From CAZROT01 sp964601895 (GTDB taxonomy: Bacteria > Pseudomonadota > Gammaproteobacteria > Enterobacterales > Enterobacteriaceae): DNA of 64,000 nt. The translations under genes were made by a program, and so were the position numbers. The first letter of the stretch is position 1. Every line of letters begins with the position of its first letter. Of this stretch, positions 1-9,573 are shown one piece after another. The stretch spans positions 248,001 to 312,000 of the forward strand of contig CAZROT010000003.1 in assembly GCA_964601895.1 (NCBI GenBank), written 5' to 3'. Below the pieces are notes generated by a model that was not told the DNA's origin, searched no databases, and saw only the letters and a program-made list of their open reading frames with translations.

Positions 1-579
1 CTGGTACAGAATAAATAGAGCAAAAGCCAGCAGGACATCACCCACACGGGTGACAACAAACGCTTTCATTGCCGCGGCACCATTAGCCGGATTTTTGTAA
101 TAAAAGCCAATTAACAGATAGCTGCACAGCCCCACTCCTTCCCAGCCGAGATACATCAACAGCAGATTATCCGCCAGCACCAGCACCACCATGCTGGCGA
201 TAAACAGATTGGTATAGGCAAAAAAGCGTGAATAGCCTTCTTCACCCCGCATGTACCAGGAAGCATACAGGTGAATCAGGAATCCTACTCCAGTGACAAT
301 TGACAGCATTGTCATTGACAGGCCATCCAGCGTCAGTGTCAACGGAATAGTGAAATCTTCTACATGCATCCAGTTCCAGAGCGTCTGGTTAAACAGCGTT
401 GCTCCCATTGCACCTGAATGTAAAAAATCGATGAGGATAAACAGCGTTACCAGCGCTGTCAGACCCATTGATCCCACGCCAATAACTGCCGAGGTATTTT
501 CATTCCAGCACCCACGAGAAAATGCCAGCAGCAGAAAGCCAAGGAGGGGCAAAAGAACAGTTAAATACAATAGACTCAT
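1..579 (-). CDS. nuoL: NADH-quinone oxidoreductase subunit L (partial, N-terminal 193 residues)
   Basis: Membrane antiporter-like subunit of complex I that takes part in proton pumping. Translation from the ATG at 577-579 gives MSLLYLTVLLPLLGF and later LGWEGVGLCSYLLIGFYY, the conserved GWEGVG segment of NuoL/ND5 proteins. The frame stays open to the window edge, so only the first third is present. Its ATG overlaps the TGA of nuoK as ATGA, which fixes the start. It belongs to the same minus-strand operon as the nuo genes upstream; nuoM and nuoN would be expected beyond the edge. Confidence 0.95.
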   Translation of the reverse strand, partial: MSLLYLTVLLPLLGFLLLAFSRGCWNENTSAVIGVGSMGLTALVTLFILIDFLHSGAMGATLFNQTLWNWMHVEDFTIPLTLTLDGLSMTMLSIVTGVGFLIHLYASWYMRGEEGYSRFFAYTNLFIASMVVLVLADNLLLMYLGWEGVGLCSYLLIGFYYKNPANGAAAMKAFVVTRVGDVLLAFALFILYQ

Positions 580-878
580 CCACGCATCTCGCTCAATATA
601 TCGATATTCAGGGTATGGCGGCGGCGATACAGTTGCAGTAACAGTGCGAGACCAATACAAGCTTCCGCAGCTGCCAGGGTTATTGCCAGAACGTACATAA
701 CCTGGCCATCTGGCTGCCTCCAGTAATTTCCTGCAACCACAAAAGCCAATGCTGATGCATTGATCATAATTTCAAGGCTAATCAACATAAACAACAGATT
801 ACGGCGAATCAACAGTCCGGTCAGCCCCAGTAAAAAAAGAATGGCGGCCAGAATAAGACCATGCTGCAACATAATCAT
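576..878 (-). CDS. nuoK: NADH-quinone oxidoreductase subunit K
   Basis: Small inner-membrane subunit of complex I (100 aa, the usual length) with three hydrophobic helices. The second helix has the conserved Glu of the NuoK family in NLLFMLISLEIMINA and the third has another in LAAAEACIGLALLL; both lie in the proton-channel region in known structures. It overlaps nuoJ upstream and nuoL downstream by four bases each, so translation is probably coupled. Confidence 0.97.
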   Translation of the reverse strand: MIMLQHGLILAAILFLLGLTGLLIRRNLLFMLISLEIMINASALAFVVAGNYWRQPDGQVMYVLAITLAAAEACIGLALLLQLYRRRHTLNIDILSEMRG

Positions 879-1420
879 CGATGCTCCTCCGCTTTCCTTT
901 TCACCCGATCACCAAGGCTGAATACATCATCTTTGTGCTCTCTGCCAACATGAAAGGCAACCACCAGACCCGCTAATAACAACATAGAGGCAAGCTCTAC
1001 CGCCAGCAGATAAGGACCAAACAAACTGATACCCACTTCCCTTGAATCTATTATTTCACCATTAAGAGCACGGTAATCTGGATTGTCGATAGCCAGAATC
1101 ATTATTACCAGTAATACCAGTGATAACAGACCAGGGCCAATCCAGATATTGGGTTTCAACCAGGCGCGTTCCTGATCCTGCACTGCCTTTCCGAGGTTAA
1201 GCATCATGACCACAAAGACAAAAAGTACCATAATGGCACCCGCATAAACGATGATTTCCACTGCACCGGCAAAATAAGCACCCAGTGAAAAAAATACCGC
1301 GGAAATTGCCAGTAATGAAACGATTAAATACAACAACGCATGGACCGGATTGGTGTTTATAATCACACTCAATGTCGCTGCTATAGCAATCAACCCGGCA
1401 ATGTAAAATACAAATAACAT
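875..1420 (-). CDS. nuoJ: NADH-quinone oxidoreductase subunit J
   Basis: Inner-membrane subunit of complex I with five predicted helices; TNPVHALLYLIVSLLAIS and the segment around VEIIVYAGAIMVLFVFVVMM are hallmark NuoJ sequences. An in-frame ATG lies upstream at 1457-1459, but the ATG at 1418-1420 is preferred: it gives MLFVFYIAG, aligning with E. coli MEFAFYICG, and has an AAAGGAG ribosome site nine bases before it. The longer reading would also overlap the end of nuoI. The C-terminus is charged, as is usual. Confidence 0.95.
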   Translation of the reverse strand: MLFVFYIAGLIAIAATLSVIINTNPVHALLYLIVSLLAISAVFFSLGAYFAGAVEIIVYAGAIMVLFVFVVMMLNLGKAVQDQERAWLKPNIWIGPGLLSLVLLVIMILAIDNPDYRALNGEIIDSREVGISLFGPYLLAVELASMLLLAGLVVAFHVGREHKDDVFSLGDRVKRKAEEHR

Positions 1421-1436
1421 GAACAAGGGCTCCTTT

Positions 1437-1979
1437 CTAAGGCAACAGATTTTTAACATCTATCGGCGAGGCTTCATTTTCAGCTTCACCTTTCTGCTTA
1501 CCCTCAATCGCCATACCGGCCATGCGGTAAAAATTATAGTCGGGATATTTTCCCGGCCCTGAGATTAATAAATCCTCTTTCTCATACACTAAATCCTGAC
1601 GCCTGAACTCACCCATTTCAAAATCCGGAGTCAGCTGAATGGCGGTAGTCGGACAGGCTTCTTCACACAGACCACAAAAAATACAGCGTGAAAAATTAAT
1701 ACGAAAAAATTCCGGATACCAGCGGCCGTCCTGCCGTTCAGCCTTCTGTAATGAAATACAGGCAACCGGACAGGCAACCGCGCACAGGTTACAGGCCACG
1801 CAACGCTCTTCCCCATCTGGATCACGGGTCAATACAATACGACCACGGTAACGCGGTGGCAGGTAAACAGGCTCTTCAGGATAAAGCTGAGTTTCTCGTT
1901 TATGAAAAGCATGCAGCCCCATCATCCATAAGGTACGCAACTGGGTTGCGAAGCCATACACTAACTCTTTTAAATTCAT
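1437..1979 (-). CDS. nuoI: NADH-quinone oxidoreductase subunit I, 2x[4Fe-4S] ferredoxin-like
   Basis: Peripheral-arm subunit of complex I carrying iron-sulfur clusters N6a and N6b, on the electron path to quinone. Two ferredoxin motifs are intact: CVACNLCAVACPVAC and CIFCGLCEEACP. At 180 aa it has the standard length. An AAGGGG ribosome site lies before the ATG, and the stop of nuoH is only 14 bases upstream. Confidence 0.97.
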   Translation of the reverse strand: MNLKELVYGFATQLRTLWMMGLHAFHKRETQLYPEEPVYLPPRYRGRIVLTRDPDGEERCVACNLCAVACPVACISLQKAERQDGRWYPEFFRINFSRCIFCGLCEEACPTTAIQLTPDFEMGEFRRQDLVYEKEDLLISGPGKYPDYNFYRMAGMAIEGKQKGEAENEASPIDVKNLLP

Positions 1980-1993
1980 GCTTCATTCCCCCC

Positions 1994-2971
1994 TTATGGC
2001 GCGTTGGTCAAAATGACCGCCGCCGTTGCCAGCAGATTCAGTAAGGTCAACGGCAGGCAAACTTTCCAGCCAAAAGACATAACCTGGTCATAACGCGGAC
2101 GCGGCAGGGATGCACGAATCAGTATAAACATCACCATGAAGAACGCCGTTTTCAGCGCAAACCAGATAAAAGGTGGCAGAAAAGGACCCTGCCAGCCACC
2201 AAAAAAGAGCGTCACAATCAGTGCAGAGACAGTCACAATACCGATATATTCACCAACGAAAAACAGACCAAATTTCATACCAGAATATTCAATATGATAA
2301 CCATCAGCCAGTTCCTGCTCTGCTTCTGGTTGATCAAAAGGATGACGGTGACAGACAGCAACCCCCCCTATGGCAAAAGTGAGGAAACCAAAGAATTGCG
2401 GAACAACATTCCACAGTTGTGACTGAGCGAGCACGATATCCTGCATATTAAAAGAGCCTGCCTGTGCCACAACTCCCATCAGCGAAAGACCAAGAAAGAC
2501 TTCATAGCTTAATGTCTGTGCCGAAGCACGCATGGCACCCAGTAGAGAATATTTATTATTACTGGCCCAACCAGCAAACAGTACGGCATAAACAGACAGA
2601 CCTGCCATCATCATAAAAAATAAAATACCAATATTCAGATCAGCAACCATCCAATCGGGACTCACCGGTACAATAGCAAAGGCTAATAACAGGGAGGTAA
2701 AAGCAATCATCGGTGCCAGTGTAAAGATCATTTGATCAGAAAAGCGCGGTACCCAGTCTTCTTTAAAGAACATTTTAATCATGTCAGCAACCAGCTGTAA
2801 TGATCCGCCAAAACCAACCCGATTAGGGCCATAGCGGTTTTGAAACAAACCCAGCAAGCGACGCTCACCAAAACTCATAAACGCACCACAGAGCACCACC
2901 ACCAGCAGAATGATGATGGCTTTCAGGACGGTATGAAAAATTGCGACTACTTCAGGGGCGAACCAGGTCAT
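1994..2971 (-). CDS. nuoH: NADH-quinone oxidoreductase subunit H
   Basis: Membrane subunit of complex I that forms much of the quinone-binding cavity at the junction with the peripheral arm. The 325-aa product has eight hydrophobic segments and the conserved loops GERRLLGLFQNRYGPNRVG, FKEDW, FDQPEAEQELADGYHIEYSG and LIRASLPRPRYDQ. Its start overlaps the nuoG stop by four bases. Length and sequence match E. coli NuoH throughout. Confidence 0.97.
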   Translation of the reverse strand: MTWFAPEVVAIFHTVLKAIIILLVVVLCGAFMSFGERRLLGLFQNRYGPNRVGFGGSLQLVADMIKMFFKEDWVPRFSDQMIFTLAPMIAFTSLLLAFAIVPVSPDWMVADLNIGILFFMMMAGLSVYAVLFAGWASNNKYSLLGAMRASAQTLSYEVFLGLSLMGVVAQAGSFNMQDIVLAQSQLWNVVPQFFGFLTFAIGGVAVCHRHPFDQPEAEQELADGYHIEYSGMKFGLFFVGEYIGIVTVSALIVTLFFGGWQGPFLPPFIWFALKTAFFMVMFILIRASLPRPRYDQVMSFGWKVCLPLTLLNLLATAAVILTNAP

Positions 2972-5694
2972 AACACTGCCTCGCGCAAATTTTCAATCAT
3001 AGCACCGGTCATCACAGGAGAAATACCAGGAAAACCAACAGGTAAACCAATCTGTCCAGGTGTCAGCGTATTACTTAAACGTACCGGCAGGCGTAACACT
3101 TTCCCACCATAACTGAATTCAACCAGCGTACCGGAATTGACACCAAGCTTTGCGGCTTCTGCTGAATTAACCAGGACATAGGGCTCTGGCATACGTTGCT
3201 GTATGCTTTCTGAACGTTGAGACATTTCTTCGCTACCGAACAGATGATAGCAGGCGGCAACCAGCCAGCGCTGTTTCCTGGCATGAAAAGCAGCAGGCAC
3301 CTGTTTAAACCAGCTCAATGCTTTTTCTCCGGCTTCTATCAACCTGACGCCGGGATCACCAAAACGCAGCTGCCCTCCTACTTCAGCCTGAAATTTATTC
3401 CACGCCTGAGGAGAATTCCAGCCTGGTGCCCAAGCAAACGCTATCTGCTGACGCTCAGCAAAGGGACTGTTATTCCCTTCCATGGAAAAAGCAAAAGCAG
3501 TATCAACGTCCTGTGGCTGACGAGGTTCATGTACACTGATATCAGCACGCATGGCAGTACGACCGCTGTACCGATGGGGAGAACGTGCCAGTTTTTGTCC
3601 GTGAATACGAAAACGTGCATTCGGCGCACAGTCTACCATGCCCTGTAATACCGGTAGCGCTGCAGCGCAGGCAGTAATGACATCATCAAGATGCGTCCAG
3701 TCAACAGAGCGTTTACGCCAGGTACAATCAAGCAGGTGTAACCAGCGCCAGCTTTCAAACAGAGTCACGCTGTTATCATAATAAGCAGGATCGTACACCT
3801 GGAAGAAGCGCTGGGCACGGGCTTCCTGATTGACCAGCGTACCATCACTTTCCGCAAAGCTGGCAGCAGGAAGAATAAGTGTCGCCTGCTTCATGATGGC
3901 AGTAGACTGATGGTCAAGTACAATCAGGTTATCTGCTTTTGCCAGCGCAGCATCTACCTTATCGGCATCCGCATGACGGTAGAGATCATTTTCCATCACA
4001 ATGGCACTGTCTGCATCACCACTTATCAGAAGTTCCAGTGCACTATCGAGATCTCCTCCGTCCATCATGGCAAGACCAAGACTGTTAGCGGCAGAGGCCA
4101 CAAAAGTAATACCTGGAGACGCACCACGCTCCTTTAAAGCCATAACGATATTTGCTGCTGCAGCAATAATGGACTCACTGCCTGCATTACTACCACTGAT
4201 AACGAGAGGCTTTTTGGCTCCTGCCAGCGCTTGTACGATAACACTGATTTTAGCGTTCATATCAGGTGAGAGATCAGGCACTGCGGGGGCTGTACTGTCA
4301 AGAGCATGGGCAATGGCAAAGCCCAAACGTGCCTGTTCATCAACAGGTGCACAGTAAGTCCAGGCAGCAATATCATCCATGCGTGTCTTATCCACGTGAG
4401 TGATAAACAATGGCTGCCTGGCATGCTGGCCAATATTGCGTACCGCTGCAATCTGCCAGTCTTCCACTTTTTGTGCGGCCGCCATGGCACGCGCTTTACC
4501 TTTTACTGCCTGACGCACAGCCAGAGCAATACGAGCTGCTGTCTGGGTTAAGTCTTCACCTAATATCAGTACGGCGTCATAGCTTTCAATATCACGCAGC
4601 GACGGTGTGGGTACCCCTGATTCCTGCAATACCTTCAGCATGAGTTGCAGACATCGCTGTTCAATAGCGGCAATACCGCAGTAAAAATTGTCTGCCCCCA
4701 CCAGCTCACGTAAGGCAAAGTTACTTTCTACACTGGCACGGGCTGATCCAATACCGATGGTCCTTCTGGCATGGCGCAAAATATCGGAGGCTCCCTGCAT
4801 GGCCTGATCCACATTCAGGGTTATCCAGTCACCACCACGCCACTGCTGAGGTTTGCGAGGTCTGTCTTTCTCATTGACATAACCATAACCAAAACGGCCA
4901 CGATCACAGAGGAAGTAATGGTTTACACTACCATTATAGCGATTTTCAATGCGACGTAATTCACCATAGCGTTCGCCAGGGCTGGTATTGCAACCCACGC
5001 TGCATTGCTGACAGATACTGGGGGCAAACTGCATATCCCATTTACGGTTATAGCGCTCAGAGTGCGTTTTATCGGTGAAGACTCCTGTAGGACAGACTTC
5101 AACCAGATTTCCCGAAAATTCACTTTCCAGCACACCACTGGCCGGGCGCCCAAAATACAGATTATCGTGGGCACCATAAACGCCAAAATCCGTACCATCT
5201 GCATAATCATTGTAATAACGTACACAGCGATAACAGGCAATACAGCGATTCATTTCATGGGAAATAAAAGGCCCCAGCTGCTGATTATGGTGAGTACGTT
5301 TACTAAAGCGATAGCGGCGCTTGTGATGGCCAGTCATTACCGTCATATCCTGCAGATGGCAATTACCACCCTCTTCGCAGACAGGACAATCATGAGGATG
5401 ATTATTCATTAGCCATTCGACCACAGCGGCACGAAATTCTTTGGCTTCGGCATCTTCAATGGCGATAACCGTGCCATCTGCAGCCGGTGTCATGCAAGAC
5501 ATTACCAGACGCCCGCGTGTATCATCAGCATTCTGGTATTGTTTCACCGCACACTGGCGGCAGGCGCCAACGCTCCCCAGCGCTGGATGCCAGCAAAAGT
5601 AAGGGATATCCAGACCTAATGAGAGGCAGGCCTGCAGGAGGTTATCTGTCCCGTTAACTTCATATTCCCGGCCGTCTACATAAATTGTAGCCAT
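2968..5694 (-). CDS. nuoG: NADH-quinone oxidoreductase subunit G (molybdopterin-oxidoreductase-like)
   Basis: Largest peripheral-arm subunit of complex I (about 908 aa). The N-terminus holds the 2Fe-2S domain (YFCWHPALGSVGACRQCAVKQ), then the His-Cys cluster segment (HPHDCPVCEEGGNCHLQD), the CIACYRCVRYY cluster and the CQQCSVGCN cluster typical of enterobacterial NuoG. The rest is a molybdopterin-enzyme fold without the cofactor. The ATG at 5692-5694 (MATIYVDG) is chosen because it aligns with E. coli MATIHVDG and has GGAAG nine bases upstream. A start nine codons earlier (5721) is also open. Confidence 0.95.
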   Translation of the reverse strand: MATIYVDGREYEVNGTDNLLQACLSLGLDIPYFCWHPALGSVGACRQCAVKQYQNADDTRGRLVMSCMTPAADGTVIAIEDAEAKEFRAAVVEWLMNNHPHDCPVCEEGGNCHLQDMTVMTGHHKRRYRFSKRTHHNQQLGPFISHEMNRCIACYRCVRYYNDYADGTDFGVYGAHDNLYFGRPASGVLESEFSGNLVEVCPTGVFTDKTHSERYNRKWDMQFAPSICQQCSVGCNTSPGERYGELRRIENRYNGSVNHYFLCDRGRFGYGYVNEKDRPRKPQQWRGGDWITLNVDQAMQGASDILRHARRTIGIGSARASVESNFALRELVGADNFYCGIAAIEQRCLQLMLKVLQESGVPTPSLRDIESYDAVLILGEDLTQTAARIALAVRQAVKGKARAMAAAQKVEDWQIAAVRNIGQHARQPLFITHVDKTRMDDIAAWTYCAPVDEQARLGFAIAHALDSTAPAVPDLSPDMNAKISVIVQALAGAKKPLVISGSNAGSESIIAAAANIVMALKERGASPGITFVASAANSLGLAMMDGGDLDSALELLISGDADSAIVMENDLYRHADADKVDAALAKADNLIVLDHQSTAIMKQATLILPAASFAESDGTLVNQEARAQRFFQVYDPAYYDNSVTLFESWRWLHLLDCTWRKRSVDWTHLDDVITACAAALPVLQGMVDCAPNARFRIHGQKLARSPHRYSGRTAMRADISVHEPRQPQDVDTAFAFSMEGNNSPFAERQQIAFAWAPGWNSPQAWNKFQAEVGGQLRFGDPGVRLIEAGEKALSWFKQVPAAFHARKQRWLVAACYHLFGSEEMSQRSESIQQRMPEPYVLVNSAEAAKLGVNSGTLVEFSYGGKVLRLPVRLSNTLTPGQIGLPVGFPGISPVMTGAMIENLREAVL

Positions 5695-5770
5695 GTCAGT
5701 ATGCTTCCAGATTACCTGCATTGCGGCAGGCTGTTAATTAAACACTAAAACACGATTGCTCTCTTTAACA

Positions 5771-7129
5771 TTACCAACGCACTTTCAATAAATTATTCGC
5801 CTGAATTCCACTGATATTTTTAATATTTTCCTGATTGTTAACAGTGATACCCGCTTCAAATTCATGACGAAAATATTTCAAGGCACTTTGCAGCGGCTCT
5901 ACCGCACCCGGGGCATGTGCGCAAAAGGTTTTACCCGGTCCGAGAAAACGGCACAGCTGTTCCAGAGTTTCAATATCACCCGGGCGCCCTTCACCATGTT
6001 CCAGTGCCTTTAAGATTCTGACACTCCAGGGTAAACCATCACGACAGGGCGTACACCAGCCACAGGATTCACGTGCGAAAAATTCCTCCAGATTACGTGT
6101 CAGAGAAACCATATTGATCTCATTATCTACCGCCATCGCCAGCGCAGTGCCAAGGCGGCTTCCTGCTTTGGCGATATTCTCAAAATCCATAGGGAGATCA
6201 AGGTGATCTGCAGTCAGGAAATCTGTTCCTGCTCCGCCGGGCTGCCAGGCTTTAAAACGTAAACCTTCGCGCATACCACCCGCATACTCTTCTAAAATTT
6301 CACGCGCAGTCGTACCGAACGGTAGCTCCCATAATCCTGGAGTTTTTACGCGTCCGGAAAAACCCATCAATTTTGTGCCGGTATCTTTACTTTTACCTGC
6401 GGCGATTCCCTTATACCAGTCAACACCATGCTCGAGAATTGCAGGTACATTACATAAGGTTTCAACATTGTTTACGCAGGTCGGTTTACCCCAGACACCC
6501 GATGTTGCAGGAAATGGTGGTTTAGAACGTGGATTCGCCCGCCGGCCTTCCAGAGAATTAATCAGTGCTGTTTCTTCGCCACAAATATAACGGCCCGCAC
6601 CGGTATGGACTATCAGCTCAAAATCAAAGCCACTTCCCAGAATATTTTTACCTAATAATCCGCCTGCCGTCGCTTCAGCAATCGCCTGACGCAGATTAGC
6701 TGCGGCTTCAATATATTCTCCTCTCAGAAAAATATAGCCGCGCCAGGCTTTCAATGCGAATGCACTAATCAACATGCCTTCTATTAACAGGTGAGGCAAT
6801 TGCTCCATCAACAGGCGATCTTTATAGGTACCCGGCTCCATTTCATCCGCGTTACAGAGCAAATAACGTACGTTGATACTTTCGTCTTTTGGCATCAGGC
6901 TCCATTTCAAGCCTGTTGAAAAACCTGCGCCACCACGCCCTTTCAGCTCAGAGGCTTTCACCAGTGCCACGACATCATCCGGCGCCATACCCGTAAGGGC
7001 TTTTTGCGCCGCAACATAACCGTTTTTACCACGATATTCATCCAGCAAAACGGCTTTTCTGTCATCACGCAGACGCCATGTCAGAGGATGCGTTTGTGGT
7101 GAACGCTCAATTCTGGCACTGGCAGTCAT
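5771..7129 (-). CDS. nuoF: NADH-quinone oxidoreductase subunit F, NADH- and FMN-binding
   Basis: Electron input subunit of complex I: binds NADH and FMN and carries the N3 [4Fe-4S] cluster. The glycine-rich KGRGGAGFSTGLKWS and CGEETALINSLEGRRANPR (nucleotide and FMN sites) and ESCGWCTPCRDG with a later Cys in GKTFCAHAPGA (cluster ligands) are all present. At 452 aa it is close to E. coli (445 aa), with a slightly longer C-terminus. Its ATG overlaps the nuoE stop as ATGA. Confidence 0.97.
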   Translation of the reverse strand: MTASARIERSPQTHPLTWRLRDDRKAVLLDEYRGKNGYVAAQKALTGMAPDDVVALVKASELKGRGGAGFSTGLKWSLMPKDESINVRYLLCNADEMEPGTYKDRLLMEQLPHLLIEGMLISAFALKAWRGYIFLRGEYIEAAANLRQAIAEATAGGLLGKNILGSGFDFELIVHTGAGRYICGEETALINSLEGRRANPRSKPPFPATSGVWGKPTCVNNVETLCNVPAILEHGVDWYKGIAAGKSKDTGTKLMGFSGRVKTPGLWELPFGTTAREILEEYAGGMREGLRFKAWQPGGAGTDFLTADHLDLPMDFENIAKAGSRLGTALAMAVDNEINMVSLTRNLEEFFARESCGWCTPCRDGLPWSVRILKALEHGEGRPGDIETLEQLCRFLGPGKTFCAHAPGAVEPLQSALKYFRHEFEAGITVNNQENIKNISGIQANNLLKVRW

Positions 7130-7686
7130 GGATATTCCTCCAGCAGCAGAGGAATCTCTTCCGGTTGTAACGGAGCGTGAGTATCATCATCTATCATGAT
7201 AGCCGGCCCCTTGTCACAGTTGCCAAGGCAACAGGTTGGCAGCAGAGTAAAGCGACCATCCGCCGTTGTCTCACCCGGCTTGATGCCTAATTTTTTTTCA
7301 AGAGCGGCCTGAATCCCTTGATAACCGGTGATATGGCAGACAACGCTGTCACAATAACGAATAACATGCCGGCCAACAGGCTGACGAAAAATCTGGCTAT
7401 AAAAAGTGGCAACAGACTCAACATCACTGGCAGAGATACCGAGCACAGCGGCAATGGCTACAATAGCCTCATCAGGCACCCAGCCACGTTTCTTTTGCAC
7501 AATTTTCAGTGCCTCAATCGAGGCGGCACGTGCATCCTCATAGTGCAGTTTTTCGTGCTCAATCGCGTCGCGTTCCTCAGCACTTAACACAAAAGCATCT
7601 CCAGCTGCCTCAATTTCATGGGCATCAACTGTTCCCTTACGTTTCTGTCGCTTTGGGGTTGCATGTGCTGCGGGTTGATTATTCAT
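7126..7686 (-). CDS. nuoE: NADH-quinone oxidoreductase subunit E, [2Fe-2S]
   Basis: Complex I subunit with a thioredoxin-like fold that binds the N1a [2Fe-2S] cluster next to NuoF. Cluster cysteines are seen in YCDSVVCH and LLPTCCLGNCDKGP. The protein is 186 aa, about 20 residues longer than E. coli NuoE because of a basic, low-complexity N-terminal extension (KRQKRKGT region) before the conserved LSAEERDAIEHE. It lies two bases after the nuoCD stop. Confidence 0.96.
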   Translation of the reverse strand: MNNQPAAHATPKRQKRKGTVDAHEIEAAGDAFVLSAEERDAIEHEKLHYEDARAASIEALKIVQKKRGWVPDEAIVAIAAVLGISASDVESVATFYSQIFRQPVGRHVIRYCDSVVCHITGYQGIQAALEKKLGIKPGETTADGRFTLLPTCCLGNCDKGPAIMIDDDTHAPLQPEEIPLLLEEYP

Positions 7687-7688
7687 GA

Positions 7689-9485
7689 TTAACGGTCCAC
7701 ATCAGACATAACAAAATCAATGCTACCGAGATAAACAATCAAATCTGATACCAGGCTGCCACGAATAACAGCAGGAATTTGCTGCAGGTGCGCATAGCTT
7801 GGCGTACGAATGCGGGTACGATAACTCATCGTACTACCATCGCTGGTCAGATAATAACTGTTGATACCTTTGGTCGCTTCGATCATTTGGAAGGATTCGT
7901 TCGCTGGCATCACCGGACCCCAGGAAACTTGTAGAAAATGGGTGATTAAGGTTTCAATATGTTGCAGTGTGCGCTCTTTGGGTGGAGGCGTCGCCAGCGG
8001 GTGATCCGCTTTAAACGGACCTTCGGGCATATTATCAAGACACTGTTGCAAAATTCTCAGGCTCTGACGTAACTCTTCAACCTTCAACATCACACGTTCA
8101 TAACAGTCGCCGCTACTGCCAACGGGGACTTCAAAATCAAAGTGTTCATAGCCTGAATAGGGACGTGCTTTACGTATATCAAAGGCAACACCGGTAGCAC
8201 GTAATCCAGCCCCGGTGACCCCCCATTCCAGCGCTTCTTTGGCATTATAGCTGGCAACACCCACTGAACGCCCTTTCAGGATGCTGTTTTTTAATGCCAC
8301 CTTGACATAAGAATCCAAGCGCTTTGGCATCCAGGCAAGAAAATCTCGCAGTAGTGCATCCCAGCCACGAGGTAGATCATGCGCAACACCACCAATACGA
8401 AACCAGGCAGGATGCATACGAAAACCAGTGATCGCCTCAACTAAATCATACACTTTCTGCCTGTCAGTAAACGCGAAGAATACCGGACTCATTGCCCCCA
8501 CATCCTGAATAAACGTGGTGATATACAGCAGGTGGCTGCTGATACGAAATAACTCTGACAACATAACCCGAATGACATTAACCCGATCAGGCACGACAAT
8601 CCCTGCCAGCTTCTCAACGGCCAGCACATAAGGCATTTCGTTAACGCAACCACCGAGATATTCAATACGATCAGTGTAAGGAATATAGCTGTGCCATGAC
8701 TGGCGTTCGCCCATTTTTTCTGCGCCACGATGGTGGTAGCCAATGTCCGGGACACAGTCCACTATCTCTTCCCCATCCAGTTGCAGTACGATACGAAACG
8801 CGCCGTGGGCAGATGGATGATTGGGGCCAAGGTTTAAGAACATGAAATCTTCGTTTTTTGTGCCGCGTTTCATCCCCCAGTCTTCTGGCTTAAAAGTCAG
8901 CGCTTCCATTTCTAAATCTTCTTTCTGTCGGGTCAACACAAAGGGATCAAATTCCGTGGCGCGTGCAGGATAATCCTTACGCAAAGGATGACCTTCCCAG
9001 GTTTGCGGCATCATAATGCGTGTCAGGTGCGGGTGACCATCAAAGGTAATACCAAACATTTCCCAGGTTTCACGCTCATACCAGTTAGCATTAGGGAAAA
9101 GGCGAGTTACCGTAGGCACATGCATATCTTTTTCAGATAACGTTACTTTCAGCATGATGTCACGGTTGCGTTCAATGGAAATCAGATGATAAAAAACAGA
9201 AAAATCTGCGCAAGGCAGACCATGACGATGAGTACGAAGCCGTTCATCCATGCCATGGAGATCAAATAGCATCACATAGGGATTTGGCAGATTTTTTAAA
9301 AACGCCATGACTGTCAATAGCGTTTCACGGGCGACCCATAGCACAGTCATACCGGTACGCGTAGCCTGAAGCGTAAAAGTTTGTGGTTTAAAACGATGGT
9401 AAAGCATAGCAACAACAGGATCATCATGATGATCTCGTGTATGCCATGCAGGCTGTTTAGTATCGTGAGTAGTCAAATCCGTCAT
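7689..9485 (-). CDS. nuoC: NADH-quinone oxidoreductase fused subunits C and D
   Basis: Fusion of the 30-kDa (NuoC) and 49-kDa (NuoD) subunits of complex I, as in other Enterobacterales (598 aa). The first 190 residues are NuoC-like (YERETWEMFGITFDGHPHLTRI). The rest is NuoD, with LGPNHPSAHGAFRIVLQLDGE lining the quinone site, DIGYHHRGAEKMGE, and the C-terminal GSIDFVMSDVDR ending that reaches the N2 cluster region. It sits between nuoB and nuoE. The E. coli fused gene is named nuoC (nuoCD). Confidence 0.97.
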   Translation of the reverse strand: MTDLTTHDTKQPAWHTRDHHDDPVVAMLYHRFKPQTFTLQATRTGMTVLWVARETLLTVMAFLKNLPNPYVMLFDLHGMDERLRTHRHGLPCADFSVFYHLISIERNRDIMLKVTLSEKDMHVPTVTRLFPNANWYERETWEMFGITFDGHPHLTRIMMPQTWEGHPLRKDYPARATEFDPFVLTRQKEDLEMEALTFKPEDWGMKRGTKNEDFMFLNLGPNHPSAHGAFRIVLQLDGEEIVDCVPDIGYHHRGAEKMGERQSWHSYIPYTDRIEYLGGCVNEMPYVLAVEKLAGIVVPDRVNVIRVMLSELFRISSHLLYITTFIQDVGAMSPVFFAFTDRQKVYDLVEAITGFRMHPAWFRIGGVAHDLPRGWDALLRDFLAWMPKRLDSYVKVALKNSILKGRSVGVASYNAKEALEWGVTGAGLRATGVAFDIRKARPYSGYEHFDFEVPVGSSGDCYERVMLKVEELRQSLRILQQCLDNMPEGPFKADHPLATPPPKERTLQHIETLITHFLQVSWGPVMPANESFQMIEATKGINSYYLTSDGSTMSYRTRIRTPSYAHLQQIPAVIRGSLVSDLIVYLGSIDFVMSDVDR

Positions 9486-9573
9486 ATTTTCGCTACTTTA
9501 ATCACTATAACTTTTCAATTGGACTGCCGCAGGTTCATTCCTTAAGAAAACGGGCAGCCTGATACAATAAATC